The notes beneath the pieces are model-generated. The model had not been told where the DNA came from, made no database searches, and saw only the letters and a program-made list of their open reading frames with translations. Below, piece after piece: positions 26,480 through 35,334 of a stretch of 64,000 bases of DNA. A program made the translations under genes and the position numbers. Location: contig JAKEEU010000213.1 of the NCBI GenBank assembly GCA_022616415.1, forward strand, positions 1-64,000, read 5' to 3'. The stretch comes from Candidatus Zhuqueibacterota bacterium (lineage in GTDB: Bacteria; Zhuqueibacterota; Zhuqueibacteria; Zhuqueibacterales; Zhuqueibacteraceae). The stretch's first letter is position 1. Every line of letters begins with the position of its first letter.

Positions 26480-28754
26480 TCCCCGGCGGCTAAAGGAAAA
26501 TCTGCCGCGGTCTCCGTTGGGTAAGATGCTCAAGAAGCGGCGGAATGCGATCGGCATGGCGATGATCTTTCTGGGCCTGATCATCGTTCCGAGCGGGTTG
26601 TTGGGATATTTCAGTTGGCGTGCGCTTGAGAGCGAAAAGTTGCTCTCGCGCGAACGCTTGCAGGAGAGCTATCGCCAATTTGCCCGTCTCGCCGGCCGCG
26701 AGATTGACGAAGAGCTTGAAAAAGTGGAAAAGCGTGCGGTTGCCGCGGTGAAAGAGATTCGCCAGAAGAACAAGCCGGGTCGCACCGTCAAGGATTTGGA
26801 TGAACTTGTTGAGAGCGAGCCGCTCATTGCTGCGGGTTTTTTGCTCGCGGCTCCGGGAAAGGTGGTCTATCCCCCGGATCTCAGTTTGCACGAAGAGAGC
26901 GCTTCATCTGCGCCGGGGGGAAACGAATCCTATTTCCGCGAGCATGAAATATTCAACCAACTGGTAGAGCATGGCGAGAAGCACGAATATCGCGCCTATG
27001 ATTTGAACGTCGCCATTGCCTGCTACAGCGAGATCTTGTCAAAAGTTTCCAACCCGCAGTTGCGTGCCATCGCTGCAAGTTACATCGGCCGGGCCTTGCA
27101 GAAAAAAGGCGATTGGGCCGCGGCTTTGACGGCGTTTCAGAATTTGCTGGCCAACCATCCGGAGAGGCGCGACCTGAATGGCATGGACTTGCGGTTTTTG
27201 GCGCAATATCAAATTGCCGTTTGCCTTGAAAACCTGGAGCGCGATCAGGAGGCCATCGCAGCGCTTTTGCGCTTACATCGGGATTTGTTGGAGCGCAGTG
27301 ATGCGATCAGCACCGAGCAATACGCCTATTTTCTGGAGTTGATTCAAGCTTTGGCGCCGCGGCTTCTCTCCTCTCCGGAGTTGACAGGCCGCGCCGATTA
27401 CCAGGTCCGGTTTAATGCGCTGGCAGAGCAAAATAAAAAGCGCATCAGCCAAAAATATTTTCTGCAGCTTTTAGACCAGAAGTTGAACGAAATGGTGTTC
27501 AAGCGGAAGCATTACAAGCCTAAGTTTCGCTATGTTTCAGACGAGGCGGACGGCGAGCCTTATTTGCTGGCGTATCAATCTTTGCCGGACCCGAGCGGCA
27601 TTTACGTTACCGGCCTGTTGGGGTTGCAGATCGATCTGGCACAGCTCCGGCAACAACTGTTTCCGGCGATTCTGCGCCATTTAAAATTCAGCGAGCAGGT
27701 GACCCTGGCGATTCTCAGCAAAAAAGGCGATTATGTCATCGGCACCGCAAGACCGGCCGAGCAGCCCATCGCCGCACAGGCCCTGGCCGAGCCTTTTGAT
27801 TTTTGGCAGGTGGCGGTTTACCTCAGTGATGCCCAAACCCGGTCTCGGCGGATGGATTTTCGCGCCACGCTTGGACTCTGGCTGATTTCTCTTTTGCTGG
27901 TGAGCATTTTGTCGGGTGCGTACCTTTTCATTCGGCGCGCGCGCCGCGAGGCTTATCTCTCGCAAATGAAATCGACGTTCGTATCCAACGTCTCGCACGA
28001 ATTGCGCACGCCGTTGGCCTCGATCAAGATGCTGGCGGAGCTGATGGAAATGCAACTGCGGGGGCGTCTCGCTTATCCTTTGGAGAATTGCCAGGAAAAA
28101 ACGGAACAATACTTGAGCGTCATTCGCCGGGAGTCCGACCGGCTGGGCCGCCTGATTGAGAACGTGTTGGATTTCTCAAAGATCGAACGTGGCTTCAAGC
28201 AGTACAATTTTGAATATGAAGATCCGGCGGTGGTGTTGCGCCTGGCGGTTGAATCCTTTCGTCCCCACGCCGAAGCCAACAACTTTTTGTTGAGTGTGGA
28301 GATCGCAGAAGGCCTGCCCGAAGTGCGCATGGATGCGGATGCCATTTCGCAGGTGATGCTGAATTTGCTGAGCAACGCCGTAAAATACAGCGACGAGGTG
28401 AAGAAAATTCGCGTGCGGGCTTATCCCGCTTCGCGGGACGCCCTGATCGTTGTCGAAATCGCCGATCGCGGCATCGGCATTGACGCCGCAGAGATTTCCA
28501 AAATTTTTCAGGACTTTTATCGCGTCGATCAACGCTTGAGCTCGCAGAAACAAGGCGGAATAGGATTGGGGCTGACGCTGGTGCGGCATATCGTCCGGGC
28601 GCACGGCGGCGAGGTCAGTGTGCGCAGCGAAGTGGGGAGAGGCTCAACTTTTATTTTTACGCTGCCGATTTCGCCTGTTCACGTGACCACGCCGGCAAAC
28701 GGCGAAACCAAGAACGCAGCGCGAATCGATCTTTACGTCGAGGCCGAACCATGA
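26442..28754 (+). CDS. Membrane sensor histidine kinase with large TPR-like sensor region
   Basis: 770 aa. A cytoplasmic basic start, TM1 (about 37-60, AIGMAMIFLGLIIVPSGLLGYFSW), about 400 extracytoplasmic residues with a helical TPR-like stretch (YDLNVAIACYSEILSKVSNPQLRAIAASYIGRALQKKGDWAAALTAFQNLLANHP), TM2 (LWLISLLLVSILSGAYLFI), then HisKA (SHELRTPLASIKML, His519) and HATPase (NLLSNAVKYSD, DRGIGI, GGIGLGLTLVRHIV). The start lies inside the sigma-factor gene and the stop overlaps the regulator start (ATGA). The partner is certainly the OmpR-type gene that follows. The periplasmic TPR-like part is unusual for a sensor and suggests peptide or protein sensing. Confidence 0.92.
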   Translation: MKMRNFSLPRRLSPRRLKENLPRSPLGKMLKKRRNAIGMAMIFLGLIIVPSGLLGYFSWRALESEKLLSRERLQESYRQFARLAGREIDEELEKVEKRAVAAVKEIRQKNKPGRTVKDLDELVESEPLIAAGFLLAAPGKVVYPPDLSLHEESASSAPGGNESYFREHEIFNQLVEHGEKHEYRAYDLNVAIACYSEILSKVSNPQLRAIAASYIGRALQKKGDWAAALTAFQNLLANHPERRDLNGMDLRFLAQYQIAVCLENLERDQEAIAALLRLHRDLLERSDAISTEQYAYFLELIQALAPRLLSSPELTGRADYQVRFNALAEQNKKRISQKYFLQLLDQKLNEMVFKRKHYKPKFRYVSDEADGEPYLLAYQSLPDPSGIYVTGLLGLQIDLAQLRQQLFPAILRHLKFSEQVTLAILSKKGDYVIGTARPAEQPIAAQALAEPFDFWQVAVYLSDAQTRSRRMDFRATLGLWLISLLLVSILSGAYLFIRRARREAYLSQMKSTFVSNVSHELRTPLASIKMLAELMEMQLRGRLAYPLENCQEKTEQYLSVIRRESDRLGRLIENVLDFSKIERGFKQYNFEYEDPAVVLRLAVESFRPHAEANNFLLSVEIAEGLPEVRMDADAISQVMLNLLSNAVKYSDEVKKIRVRAYPASRDALIVVEIADRGIGIDAAEISKIFQDFYRVDQRLSSQKQGGIGLGLTLVRHIVRAHGGEVSVRSEVGRGSTFIFTLPISPVHVTTPANGETKNAARIDLYVEAEP

Positions 28755-29443
28755 AGAAAGTTCTGATCATCGAAGATGATGCTGCCATCGTCCTGGGACT
28801 GGAAGGCGCGCTCCAGGGTGAAGGGTACGAAACGTACACGGCACAGACCGGCCCTGAAGGCTTTCGTCTCGCCAAGGAATGCCAGCCGGCTTTGCTCATT
28901 CTCGACTTGATGTTGCCGGGAATGAGCGGCATGGAAATTTGCAAACGCCTCCGCGACGAAGGCGCCACGACGCCGGTGATCATGCTCACTGCCAAAGCCG
29001 AAGAGGATGACAAAGTGTTGGGGCTGGAATTAGGCGCGGATGATTACGTCACCAAGCCTTTCAGTTTGCGCGAGCTTTTGGCCCGGGTGAAAGCCCATTT
29101 GCGCCGGGAAGAGGCTGAAGCGAAATCCGAATCCGATAAGTATAGTTTCGGTGACGTGGTGGTGGATTTCAAGCGGCACGAGATTTATAAAGCCGGTGAG
29201 CTGCAGGAGCTGACCAACCGCGAATTTAGCCTGTTGGAGTATTTTATTGCGCACCCCGGCGAGCTGATCTCCCGTGACCGCATGTTGGATGAAATTTGGG
29301 GGTACGAGGTTTATGTCACCACCCGCACGATCGACAACTATATCCTAAGGCTGCGCAAGCACATTGAACCGGATCTCGAAAATCCGCGCTATATCAAAAC
29401 CATTCGCGGCGCCGGATATTTGTTTGAGACGGAGCCAGGTTAG
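28751..29443 (+). CDS. OmpR/PhoB-type response regulator
   Basis: 230 aa. The receiver has the acidic pair (IIEDD), phospho-acceptor Asp52 (LLILDLMLPGMSG), Thr (MLTAKAEED) and Lys (DDYVTKPF). The C-terminal winged helix reads ELQELTNREFSLLEYFIAHPGELISRDRMLDEIWGYEVYVTTRTIDNYILRLRKHIEPDLENPRYIKTIRGAGYLFE. ATGA overlap with the histidine kinase shows a cognate pair. Confidence 0.95.
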   Translation: MKKVLIIEDDAAIVLGLEGALQGEGYETYTAQTGPEGFRLAKECQPALLILDLMLPGMSGMEICKRLRDEGATTPVIMLTAKAEEDDKVLGLELGADDYVTKPFSLRELLARVKAHLRREEAEAKSESDKYSFGDVVVDFKRHEIYKAGELQELTNREFSLLEYFIAHPGELISRDRMLDEIWGYEVYVTTRTIDNYILRLRKHIEPDLENPRYIKTIRGAGYLFETEPG

Positions 29444-29460
29444 GCAAGGAGCTCAAAAAG

Positions 29461-30651
29461 ATGAGTTATCAACCAGCAACGAGAGACCAGCAACCCCAAA
29501 GGGCTTTTGAGCCGGCAACCGGGAATCAGCTCGGCGTGCGCATGCACGGCGTCGCTTTAACCCTGGAAACGGATCATCCGCCTTTATTAGCATACGCCGC
29601 CGAGCATCTCCATGGCTTGGTCGAAACACCTGCTGCCGCTCCTGACTTGAAAGTGAAATGTTATTGGTCGGAAGGTGAGGGGGAGGCGGAAACCACTCCA
29701 TTTCCTGCCGGCGAGGCCATGAATGTTATCGGCAAACGCATGTTGGGCAACGCCGATGAGCTGATCTGGCTGGATACCTTGCGAATGAAAGGGCTGCAGC
29801 TTCGCTTCCGCCGCGAACGTTGGCAGTGGATATTCGAGGTTGCTTACCGGTTTCATGCCAAAAAAGAGAAAATCGAAAATCTGCCCGAGCCTGCCCTGCC
29901 AAAGGCTCCAGGCAGGCCAGGGTACGAATACAAAAGATACTTCAGTCTGATGAGTTATTTGGTCTATTATCCGCTGATTTGGTATCTCGAAAATTCCCGG
30001 GGTTGGACGGTTTTGCACGCTTCGGCCCTGGCCGGTGCGTATGGTGGCATCATGATCGGAGGGCTTGGCGGCGTCGGCAAAACCACCACGTGTGTGGCAT
30101 TGATGCAGCGCGCCTGCCCTGCCGCAGGCCAGGGACGGCTCGAGCTGATGGCGGAAAATATCATTTTCACCGACGGCGAATTCATCTATCCATGCTACGA
30201 GCCGATCCGGCTCGACGAGGGGAGTTTGGCAATGTTGGGGGAGGATAATCCCAACGGCCTGATCCCCATGGCATTTCCCGAAGGGCTAAAGGACAAATGG
30301 CTGTTCCATATCAGGACGAATACGCTTCCGGAAAAGATCAAACCGGCCCTGCTCTTTTTGCCGCAATTTTCGCGACGGCGCTATTTGACGCAAATCGCGC
30401 CTGAGCTGGCTGCTGAAAAAATGGTGGCGATGAATCGTCTGACCCGCGAATTGGATGATTATGGGTGGTATGCGGCGGCGCTGGATATGCACTGGCCAAA
30501 GGTGGGACAAGCGAGCCATCGCATCGAAGTGTTGCGCCGTTTCGCCGAGCAGGTATACTGTTTTGAATTGGGTATTGACCGCTCTGCCGGAGTGGAAGCG
30601 GTCGTGAATGATATTCTTGGTGCAACCCATTCACTGGAGTTCATGTTATGA
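29461..30651 (+). CDS. HPr kinase/phosphorylase-like P-loop protein
   Basis: 396 aa. The C-terminal half resembles the HprK P-loop domain: WTVLHASALAGAYGGIMIGGLGGVGKTTTCVALMQ (Walker A GGLGGVGKTT) followed by LMAENIIFTDGEFIYPCYEPIRLDEG. The N-terminal half (VRMHGVALTLETDHPPLLAYAAEHL) is of the kind seen in polysaccharide-linked HprK homologues rather than PTS enzymes. No HPr or PTS genes are nearby. Two related palindromes (29890 and 30113) are translated within the frame (PALPKAPGRPG; ACPAAGQG). Its role is unknown; linkage to the two-component pair and an ATGA overlap with the Kelch gene are clear. Confidence 0.7.
   Translation: MSYQPATRDQQPQRAFEPATGNQLGVRMHGVALTLETDHPPLLAYAAEHLHGLVETPAAAPDLKVKCYWSEGEGEAETTPFPAGEAMNVIGKRMLGNADELIWLDTLRMKGLQLRFRRERWQWIFEVAYRFHAKKEKIENLPEPALPKAPGRPGYEYKRYFSLMSYLVYYPLIWYLENSRGWTVLHASALAGAYGGIMIGGLGGVGKTTTCVALMQRACPAAGQGRLELMAENIIFTDGEFIYPCYEPIRLDEGSLAMLGEDNPNGLIPMAFPEGLKDKWLFHIRTNTLPEKIKPALLFLPQFSRRRYLTQIAPELAAEKMVAMNRLTRELDDYGWYAAALDMHWPKVGQASHRIEVLRRFAEQVYCFELGIDRSAGVEAVVNDILGATHSLEFML
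29890..29922. repeat. CCTGCCCTGCCAAAGGCTCCAGGCAGGCCAGGG palindrome, copy 1 (in frame)
   Basis: A 33-bp imperfect palindrome inside the HprK-like gene, matching 35380-35412 in the unrelated TolC-like gene at 32 of 33 positions and read in the same frame (PALPKAxGRPG). A shorter relative is at 30113. Confidence 0.75.
30113..30134. repeat. CCTGCCCTGCCGCAGGCCAGGG palindrome, short form (in frame)
   Basis: Has the same outer arms as the 29890 and 35380 repeats without the central 11 bp; also inside the HprK-like frame (ACPAAGQG), just after the Walker A helix. Confidence 0.65.
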
Positions 30652-32102
30652 AAATAAAGTTAGTAGTAGCCCCTTCAGGGGCCGGATGCCCGGCCAAGAG
30701 GGAATACCCAACCCGGACCAGCCGGAACCAAAAAGAAAAAGCGCACGCAAAGGCGCAGAGCAGACGCAAAGATTACGCAAAGGCAACGCCCGCAGGGCTT
30801 TTCTTTGCGATCCTTGGCGGCTTTGCGTCTTTGCGTGAAAAGCTGTGCTTTTTTTGCAAAGGTTTTACTTGTAATAGCCCAACAAGGGCGTTACTCCGTA
30901 CATTGCTGTCATTAATAATAATCGCCATTGTCATGGGTTGTGCCGGCAAAGCTAAAATGCAGACGCCTGACAAAGCGCCCGCAACGCCTTTTCCGGCTCA
31001 AAAGCCCCCGACGGGCGTAGCCTTGCCGGCAGCCGGAAATGGCATCATCGGCAACACGTTGAGCCAGTGGTTTGACCGCACGCCAACCATCAGCTCGGCA
31101 TCGGCGTGGCCAAGCGTTGCTGAAGACTGCGCCATGATCTACGACCCGGTAAAACATCGCATTGTACTCTTCGGCGGCAAGAACGATGATAATCAAAACG
31201 TGAATGAAGTTTGGGCGTTCGATCTTGCGCGGAACGTCTGGCAAAAAATCGCGGTGGAAGGCGAAAGCCCGCCGCCTTCTGAAGATCATGTTGGCATCTA
31301 TGATCCCATCGGTTGCCGGATGATCGTGCATGGCGGCGAAAATGGCCCGCCCTGGAACAACACGTGGTCGTTCGATTTGACGGCCCAGCGTTGGCGCGAT
31401 ATGACGGATTCAACGGCGCCGGCGCGGGAGGATCATACGGCCATTTTTGACAGCCGCGGCAAGCGCATGGTCATTTTTGGCGGACGCGATTATTATAACG
31501 ATAAACTTTATGAAATCTGGGCGCTCGATCTCGATCCCGGCTCGCCAAGGTTTGAGAAATGGCAAAATCTGACGGTGGAAAACCAGCGCCCTTCAGGGCG
31601 GTCCGATCACGTCGCTGTTTTCGACAGCCTGAAAAACCGCATGATCATTTACGGCGGGTGGGATAAGGAGAAAAAAGAATATCTGGATGATACCTGGGCA
31701 TTCTATTTTGCCCCGCTGGACAGCGGGGATACCATGGGATATTGGAAGAAGATCAAAGCCAAAAAATCGCACCCGCCCAAACGCCGCCATGCCGTCGGGG
31801 CTTATGATTCCGCCAGAAACTGGTTTATCATCTGCGGCGGTTTTGGCGACGAAGGGTATTTAAATGACGCATGGGCATTTGATCTCACCAACGAGGTGTG
31901 GATCAATATTACACCTGGCCCGCAACCGAGGATTGACCATCAAGCGATTTATGATCCCAAAAGCCGGCGCCTGATCCTTTATGGCGGCGACGCCAGGCTC
32001 AGAATCAAATTCCACGACTTTTGGGAATTGGAGATTCAGCCTGGCGTGTCTCTCGATCCGCTGAGGCCAGAAGCCGGACCCAAGATCAGCAAGAGACAGT
32101 AG
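30648..32102 (+). CDS. Kelch-repeat (galactose-oxidase-like propeller) lipoprotein with disrupted N-terminus
   Basis: 484 aa from the ATGA overlap with the upstream gene. Residues 1-80 are odd: after MKIKLVV comes a translated repeat (AHAKAQSRRKDYAKATPAGLFFAILGGFASLREKLCFFC), and only then a lipoprotein signal (ALLRTLLSLIIIAIVMGCAGK, lipobox VMGC). The rest has about five to six Kelch blades (YDPVKHRIVLFGGKNDDNQNVNEVWAFDLARNVWQKI; GKRMVIFGGRDYYNDKLYEIWALDL). The repeat appears to have inserted between the charged start and the hydrophobic core of the signal peptide. TTG at about 30903 could be an alternative start. Probably an outer-membrane or periplasmic binding propeller. Confidence 0.78.
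   Translation: MKIKLVVAPSGAGCPAKREYPTRTSRNQKEKAHAKAQSRRKDYAKATPAGLFFAILGGFASLREKLCFFCKGFTCNSPTRALLRTLLSLIIIAIVMGCAGKAKMQTPDKAPATPFPAQKPPTGVALPAAGNGIIGNTLSQWFDRTPTISSASAWPSVAEDCAMIYDPVKHRIVLFGGKNDDNQNVNEVWAFDLARNVWQKIAVEGESPPPSEDHVGIYDPIGCRMIVHGGENGPPWNNTWSFDLTAQRWRDMTDSTAPAREDHTAIFDSRGKRMVIFGGRDYYNDKLYEIWALDLDPGSPRFEKWQNLTVENQRPSGRSDHVAVFDSLKNRMIIYGGWDKEKKEYLDDTWAFYFAPLDSGDTMGYWKKIKAKKSHPPKRRHAVGAYDSARNWFIICGGFGDEGYLNDAWAFDLTNEVWINITPGPQPRIDHQAIYDPKSRRLILYGGDARLRIKFHDFWELEIQPGVSLDPLRPEAGPKISKRQ
30724..30860. repeat. CGCAAAGGCGCAGAG...ACGCAAAG family repeat, both arms, inside gene start
   Basis: Left arm AAGCGCACGCAAAGGCGCAGAGCAGACGCAAAG and right arm CTTTGCGTCTTTGCGTGAAAAGC are mirror images about 60 bp apart. 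The same family flanks the GxxExxY gene at 54835 and has a partial copy at 43545. Confidence 0.7.
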
Positions 32103-32468
32103 GTTCACTTATACGATTAAACGCAGAAAAAAATTCTAAAAGTTTTATGTCCAACGGATAAAAGCGGCCAACGGATATAAAACAAAATGAATTGCAATGT
32201 TAATGCTTCAACTGAGGAGATTTTCATGAAGATATATTGACGTTTGCAAAAATAATAGGAATGTGTCACCCTGGAAGGGTCTTTTTAAGCATTGGCACGG
32301 ATGTTATAGTGAGAAATAATTTAATATCCTTATTAAACAATTATTTTGCCCTAATCATTTTGCCAGTGCTTGTTTTATCCGTTGGCCGCTGTTATCCGTT
32401 GGGCTAATTCTTTTTGACAAATCATTTTGCTGTTATTTTTTTGTTCTCTTGTTAAACCGGAGTCGACT
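32103..32468. other. Intergenic region occupied by CCAACGGAT element C
   Basis: About 365 bp with no real gene. It contains the inverted-repeat element at 32151-32400; the 198 bp between its arms has only a five-codon ATG frame with a good Shine-Dalgarno site (GAGGAG...ATGAAGATATATTGA). Confidence 0.6.
32151..32400 (-). mobile_element. CCAACGGAT inverted-repeat element C (empty, reversed orientation)
   Basis: Left arm CCAACGGATAAAAGCGGCCAACGGAT (32151-32176) and right arm ATCCGTTGGCCGCTGTTATCCGTTGG (32375-32400) are inverted repeats with one mismatch in 26. The outer flank TTCTAAAAGTTTTATGT at the left matches the reversed right flank of element B, and TCAAAAAGAATTAGC (reverse complement of the right flank) matches the left flank of element A, so C is inverted relative to A and B. 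No GxxExxY sequence remains inside. Confidence 0.75.
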
Positions 32469-33878
32469 ATGCGCTCTCCCATTGAAAAAATATCCCAAAC
32501 CGGCGGCGTGCCGATACGGTTTTTTTTGACGTCGGATATGCTGCCGGACGCTGAGACCATGGCACAATTGGAGCAACTTGCCAAAGTGCCGGGCCTCGAG
32601 CACCACGTTGCGGTGCTTCCGGACATTCACCGCAAAAGCCGCAACTTGAGCCCGACCGGCACGGTGGTCGCGACGAAAAATGCCATTGTGCCGCGGGCTG
32701 TGGACACCGGAATCTGCTGCGGCATGCGCATGATCCGCACCGATATTGAGGTGCGCGATTTAACCCCGCAAAGCGGGGTGCTCGACGCGCTTTTTGGCGA
32801 ACTCATGCGCACGATTCCGGTTTTGGAGCATGAGCAGGAAGTCATCAGCAAACAGGAGGTCGCCGAAATTCTCGTGCACGGCGGCCGGTGGTGCCGGAAA
32901 AAATTCAGCCTGTCTGATGAAGAACTGAATTGCATTGAAAATCGCGCCACCATGCCGACGGACACGGAAGATGCCGAAGCCATCCTGGCCAGCATACCGG
33001 AGAAAGCAATCAGCAAAGGCCGGCGATGCTTCGGCACCCTCGGCGACGGCAATCATTTCCTGGAGCTGCAGGAAATCGTCGAAGTGCTCGATCGTGAGGC
33101 AGCGAACCTGCTGGGACTATTTGCAGGCAAGGCCTTTTTCATGCTTCACACCGGCTCCCGCAATCTCGGCAGCAAAATGATGAAAGCCTATCTGGAAATC
33201 TTGGAACGCCGCTTTGCCCCGGCGCAACCGGCCACGAATGGCGGAGCGCTCTGGTCGATGCCGGCGGATTCGGAAGAGGGTGTCAATTACGCGCGCGCGG
33301 TATCGGCGGCCTCTAATTTTGGTTTTGCCAATCGGATTGCCATCACTGAAAATTTGCGGGCGGCGGTGCGCCAGGTGCTTCATGATGAAACGCTGGCGCT
33401 GCCGTTGCTTTACGACTGCGCCCACGTCAGCCTCCAGTTGGAGCCATGGAATGGTGGAAAGCTGTGGGTGCATCGCCACGGTGCCAGCCGCGCGCTGCCG
33501 CCCTCAAAATTAGCAGCGCATCCGGTGTTCTCCAAAACCGGCCAGCCGGTGCCGATTCCCGGTTCGATGGGACACGCTTCTTATGTTGGAATAGCCGATG
33601 AAAGAACGGTCGAGACTTTTTACTCAGTCAATCACGGCGCCGGCCGCGTCATGGACAAGCCCGAGGCGCTGGCGCATTTCACGGAACGGCAGGTGGAAAG
33701 CGAGATGCGCGACAAAAACATCCGGCTATATCGTTATCCCGCAAGGCGGGATGACAATATTGCCGAGCAGGCGCCAAGCTCGTTTAAGGATATTGCGCAA
33801 GTCGTTCGGGCTATGATTGTTTTATCGTTGGCCAAGCCGGTTGTGCGCTTACGGCCGGTAGCCGTGTTAAAGGGATAG
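32469..33878 (+). CDS. rtcB: RtcB-family RNA ligase (divergent)
   Basis: 469 aa from MRSPIEKISQTGG; the track start is upstream in non-coding sequence. Family motifs in order: VAVLPDIHRKSRNLSPTGTVVAT, AVDTGICCGMRM (metal-binding Cys), GTLGDGNHFLEL, MLHTGSRNLG, YDCAHVSLQ, WVHRHGASRALPPS, IPGSMGHASYVG, NHGAGRVMDK (His that is guanylylated in characterised RtcB) and C-terminal VVRLRPVAVLKG. RtcB joins 2',3'-cyclic phosphate or 3'-phosphate RNA ends to 5'-OH ends using GTP and Mn2+. The segments normally reading H.G.G.PIGG and DIGCGM are changed here, so this belongs to a divergent subgroup. No archease or RtcA gene is beside it. Confidence 0.85.
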   Translation: MRSPIEKISQTGGVPIRFFLTSDMLPDAETMAQLEQLAKVPGLEHHVAVLPDIHRKSRNLSPTGTVVATKNAIVPRAVDTGICCGMRMIRTDIEVRDLTPQSGVLDALFGELMRTIPVLEHEQEVISKQEVAEILVHGGRWCRKKFSLSDEELNCIENRATMPTDTEDAEAILASIPEKAISKGRRCFGTLGDGNHFLELQEIVEVLDREAANLLGLFAGKAFFMLHTGSRNLGSKMMKAYLEILERRFAPAQPATNGGALWSMPADSEEGVNYARAVSAASNFGFANRIAITENLRAAVRQVLHDETLALPLLYDCAHVSLQLEPWNGGKLWVHRHGASRALPPSKLAAHPVFSKTGQPVPIPGSMGHASYVGIADERTVETFYSVNHGAGRVMDKPEALAHFTERQVESEMRDKNIRLYRYPARRDDNIAEQAPSSFKDIAQVVRAMIVLSLAKPVVRLRPVAVLKG

Positions 33879-34040
33879 CCTGCATGGCCAATCTTTTTAC
33901 CTGATTTTTACAATATCCCGACCAGACAATGACAATGGAATCAAATGATTGTTATAGAATAAATCAGTGCGAGGAGATTGATGGACAAATTCGGATGAAA
34001 TTGAAATTTGAACTAACCAATTAGTAGAAGGAGGTTAATC

Positions 34041-34637
34041 ATGAAGTCACGTCTTTATATTTTCGCAGCGTTGCTGGCTGCGCTGCTGTTGACCACAGCA
34101 AGCTCCGCCCAGGCACAGATGAGAATGATAACGTCCCCGGCGGAGATTGTGGCGGCGCTCAAGGTCGGCCAATGGGTTAAAATGGAGGGATTCGTTCAAA
34201 AAGATTTCACGGTTCGAACCAAGGATGTCGAAATGCTCACCGGCGATTTCCTCGACGACGCTTGGAGCATTCAGGCAGTTAGTCGGAACATTGATCCGAA
34301 CAAACAGGAGTTCAAAATACTGCTTATGCCCATCAAAACTCAGGAGAATACCGAGTACAAGGCGAAACGTAGTATTGTCACCACTTTTAACAGCTTTGCT
34401 AATCTCCAAGGTGGCATGCTTGTGGAAGTAGACGGTACCTATCAGAAGGATGGCACTTTTCTCGCTCTGGAAATTGAGGATAAATCAGCGGATTTGGTTG
34501 ACAAGCCCGAATTAAAAAATGAGATCGAAGCCGTGGGCAAAGTGGAGAAAATCGACGAGGCCAGACGCACGGTTACGGTCATGGGTGTCACGTTCCACAT
34601 CATGGACAACACCCGGCTCAGGGCGGTTATAAAATAA
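34041..34637 (+). CDS. Secreted DUF5666-like protein, tandem copy 1
   Basis: 198 aa with a clear signal peptide (MKSRLYIFAALLAALLLTTASSAQAQ) and Shine-Dalgarno AAGGAGG. The mature part is a set of short beta units of DUF5666 type (KVGQWVKMEGFVQKDFTVRTKDVEMLTGDF; GGMLVEVDGTYQKDGTFLALEIED; EAVGKVEKIDEARRTVTVMGVTFHIMDNT). Followed after 27 nt by a close paralogue (34665); the two probably arose by tandem duplication that included the ribosome site. Function unknown; exported, perhaps surface or periplasmic. Confidence 0.75.
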   Translation: MKSRLYIFAALLAALLLTTASSAQAQMRMITSPAEIVAALKVGQWVKMEGFVQKDFTVRTKDVEMLTGDFLDDAWSIQAVSRNIDPNKQEFKILLMPIKTQENTEYKAKRSIVTTFNSFANLQGGMLVEVDGTYQKDGTFLALEIEDKSADLVDKPELKNEIEAVGKVEKIDEARRTVTVMGVTFHIMDNTRLRAVIK

Positions 34638-34664
34638 TTTTTTGGGGAGTTAAGGAGGTTAATC

Positions 34665-35252
34665 ATGAAGTCACGTCTTTATGTTTTCGCGGTGTTACTG
34701 GCTGCTCAACTGTTGGCCACGATAAGCTCCGCCCAAGCGCAAGCTAGGGCAAAAATGACTCCGGAGGAGATTCTGGCGGCCATCAAGCCTGGCAAGTGGG
34801 TGCAATTGGAAGGCGTCATTCAAAGGGATTTTTCGGTTCTGTGCACGGAGGCTAAAATACTTACCGGCGATTTTCTCGAGGACGACTGGAGCATTACGGC
34901 GGTCGCTCGCAATATCGATAAAGCCAGGCAGGAGTTCAAAGTGTTGCTCCTGCCCGTCAAAACTCATAATAACACCGAGTACGAGACAAAAGTCGGCGCT
35001 TTTAAAAGTTTTGCCGATATGAAACCCGGTATCATGGTGGAAGTGGACGGCACTTATCTGAAGAGCGACACTATGCTGGCTGTGGAAATCGAGGATGTAT
35101 CATCGGAGTTGATTGCCGAGCCCGGTTTGGAGAACCAAGTTGAAGCCGTGGGCAAGGTGGAGAAAGTCGACATTTCCAACCGCACGGTCACGCTCATGGG
35201 CATCACGTTCCACATCATTAACAAAACCTGGCTCAAGTCAGCGATCAAATGA
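34665..35252 (+). CDS. Secreted DUF5666-like protein, tandem copy 2
   Basis: 195 aa, paralogue of 34041 along its whole length, with the same signal peptide (MKSRLYVFAVLLAAQLLATISSAQAQA) and an identical upstream ribosome-site context (AAGGAGGTTAATCATGAAGTCACGTCTTTAT). Key block EAVGKVEKVDISNRTVTLMGITFHI is retained. It is followed by a 66-bp repeat and then the efflux genes; whether it works with the efflux system is unknown. Confidence 0.75.
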   Translation: MKSRLYVFAVLLAAQLLATISSAQAQARAKMTPEEILAAIKPGKWVQLEGVIQRDFSVLCTEAKILTGDFLEDDWSITAVARNIDKARQEFKVLLLPVKTHNNTEYETKVGAFKSFADMKPGIMVEVDGTYLKSDTMLAVEIEDVSSELIAEPGLENQVEAVGKVEKVDISNRTVTLMGITFHIINKTWLKSAIK

Positions 35253-35254
35253 TT

Positions 35255-35320
35255 GGAGCGCGGACTTTCTTGTCCGCAATGCACGTGTGTGGACTAGAAA
35301 GTCCACACTCCCCTCAAAAG
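35255..35320. repeat. GGAGCGCGGACTTTC ... GAAAGTCCACACTCC 66-bp repeat, copy 1
   Basis: Ends are near-perfect inverted repeats. It contains the hairpins GCGGACtttcttGTCCGC and GTGTGGACTagaaAGTCCACAC. A second copy at 61503-61566 sits in the same orientation, also about 14 bp before a start codon. Confidence 0.75.
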
Positions 35321-35334
35321 ATAAGGAGGTTTTT

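Noticed and set aside
32296-32311. TGGCACGGATGTTATA as a further sigma-54 promoter
   Set aside because: The -24 part is perfect but the -12 part is TTAT instead of TTGC, and it lies inside element C.
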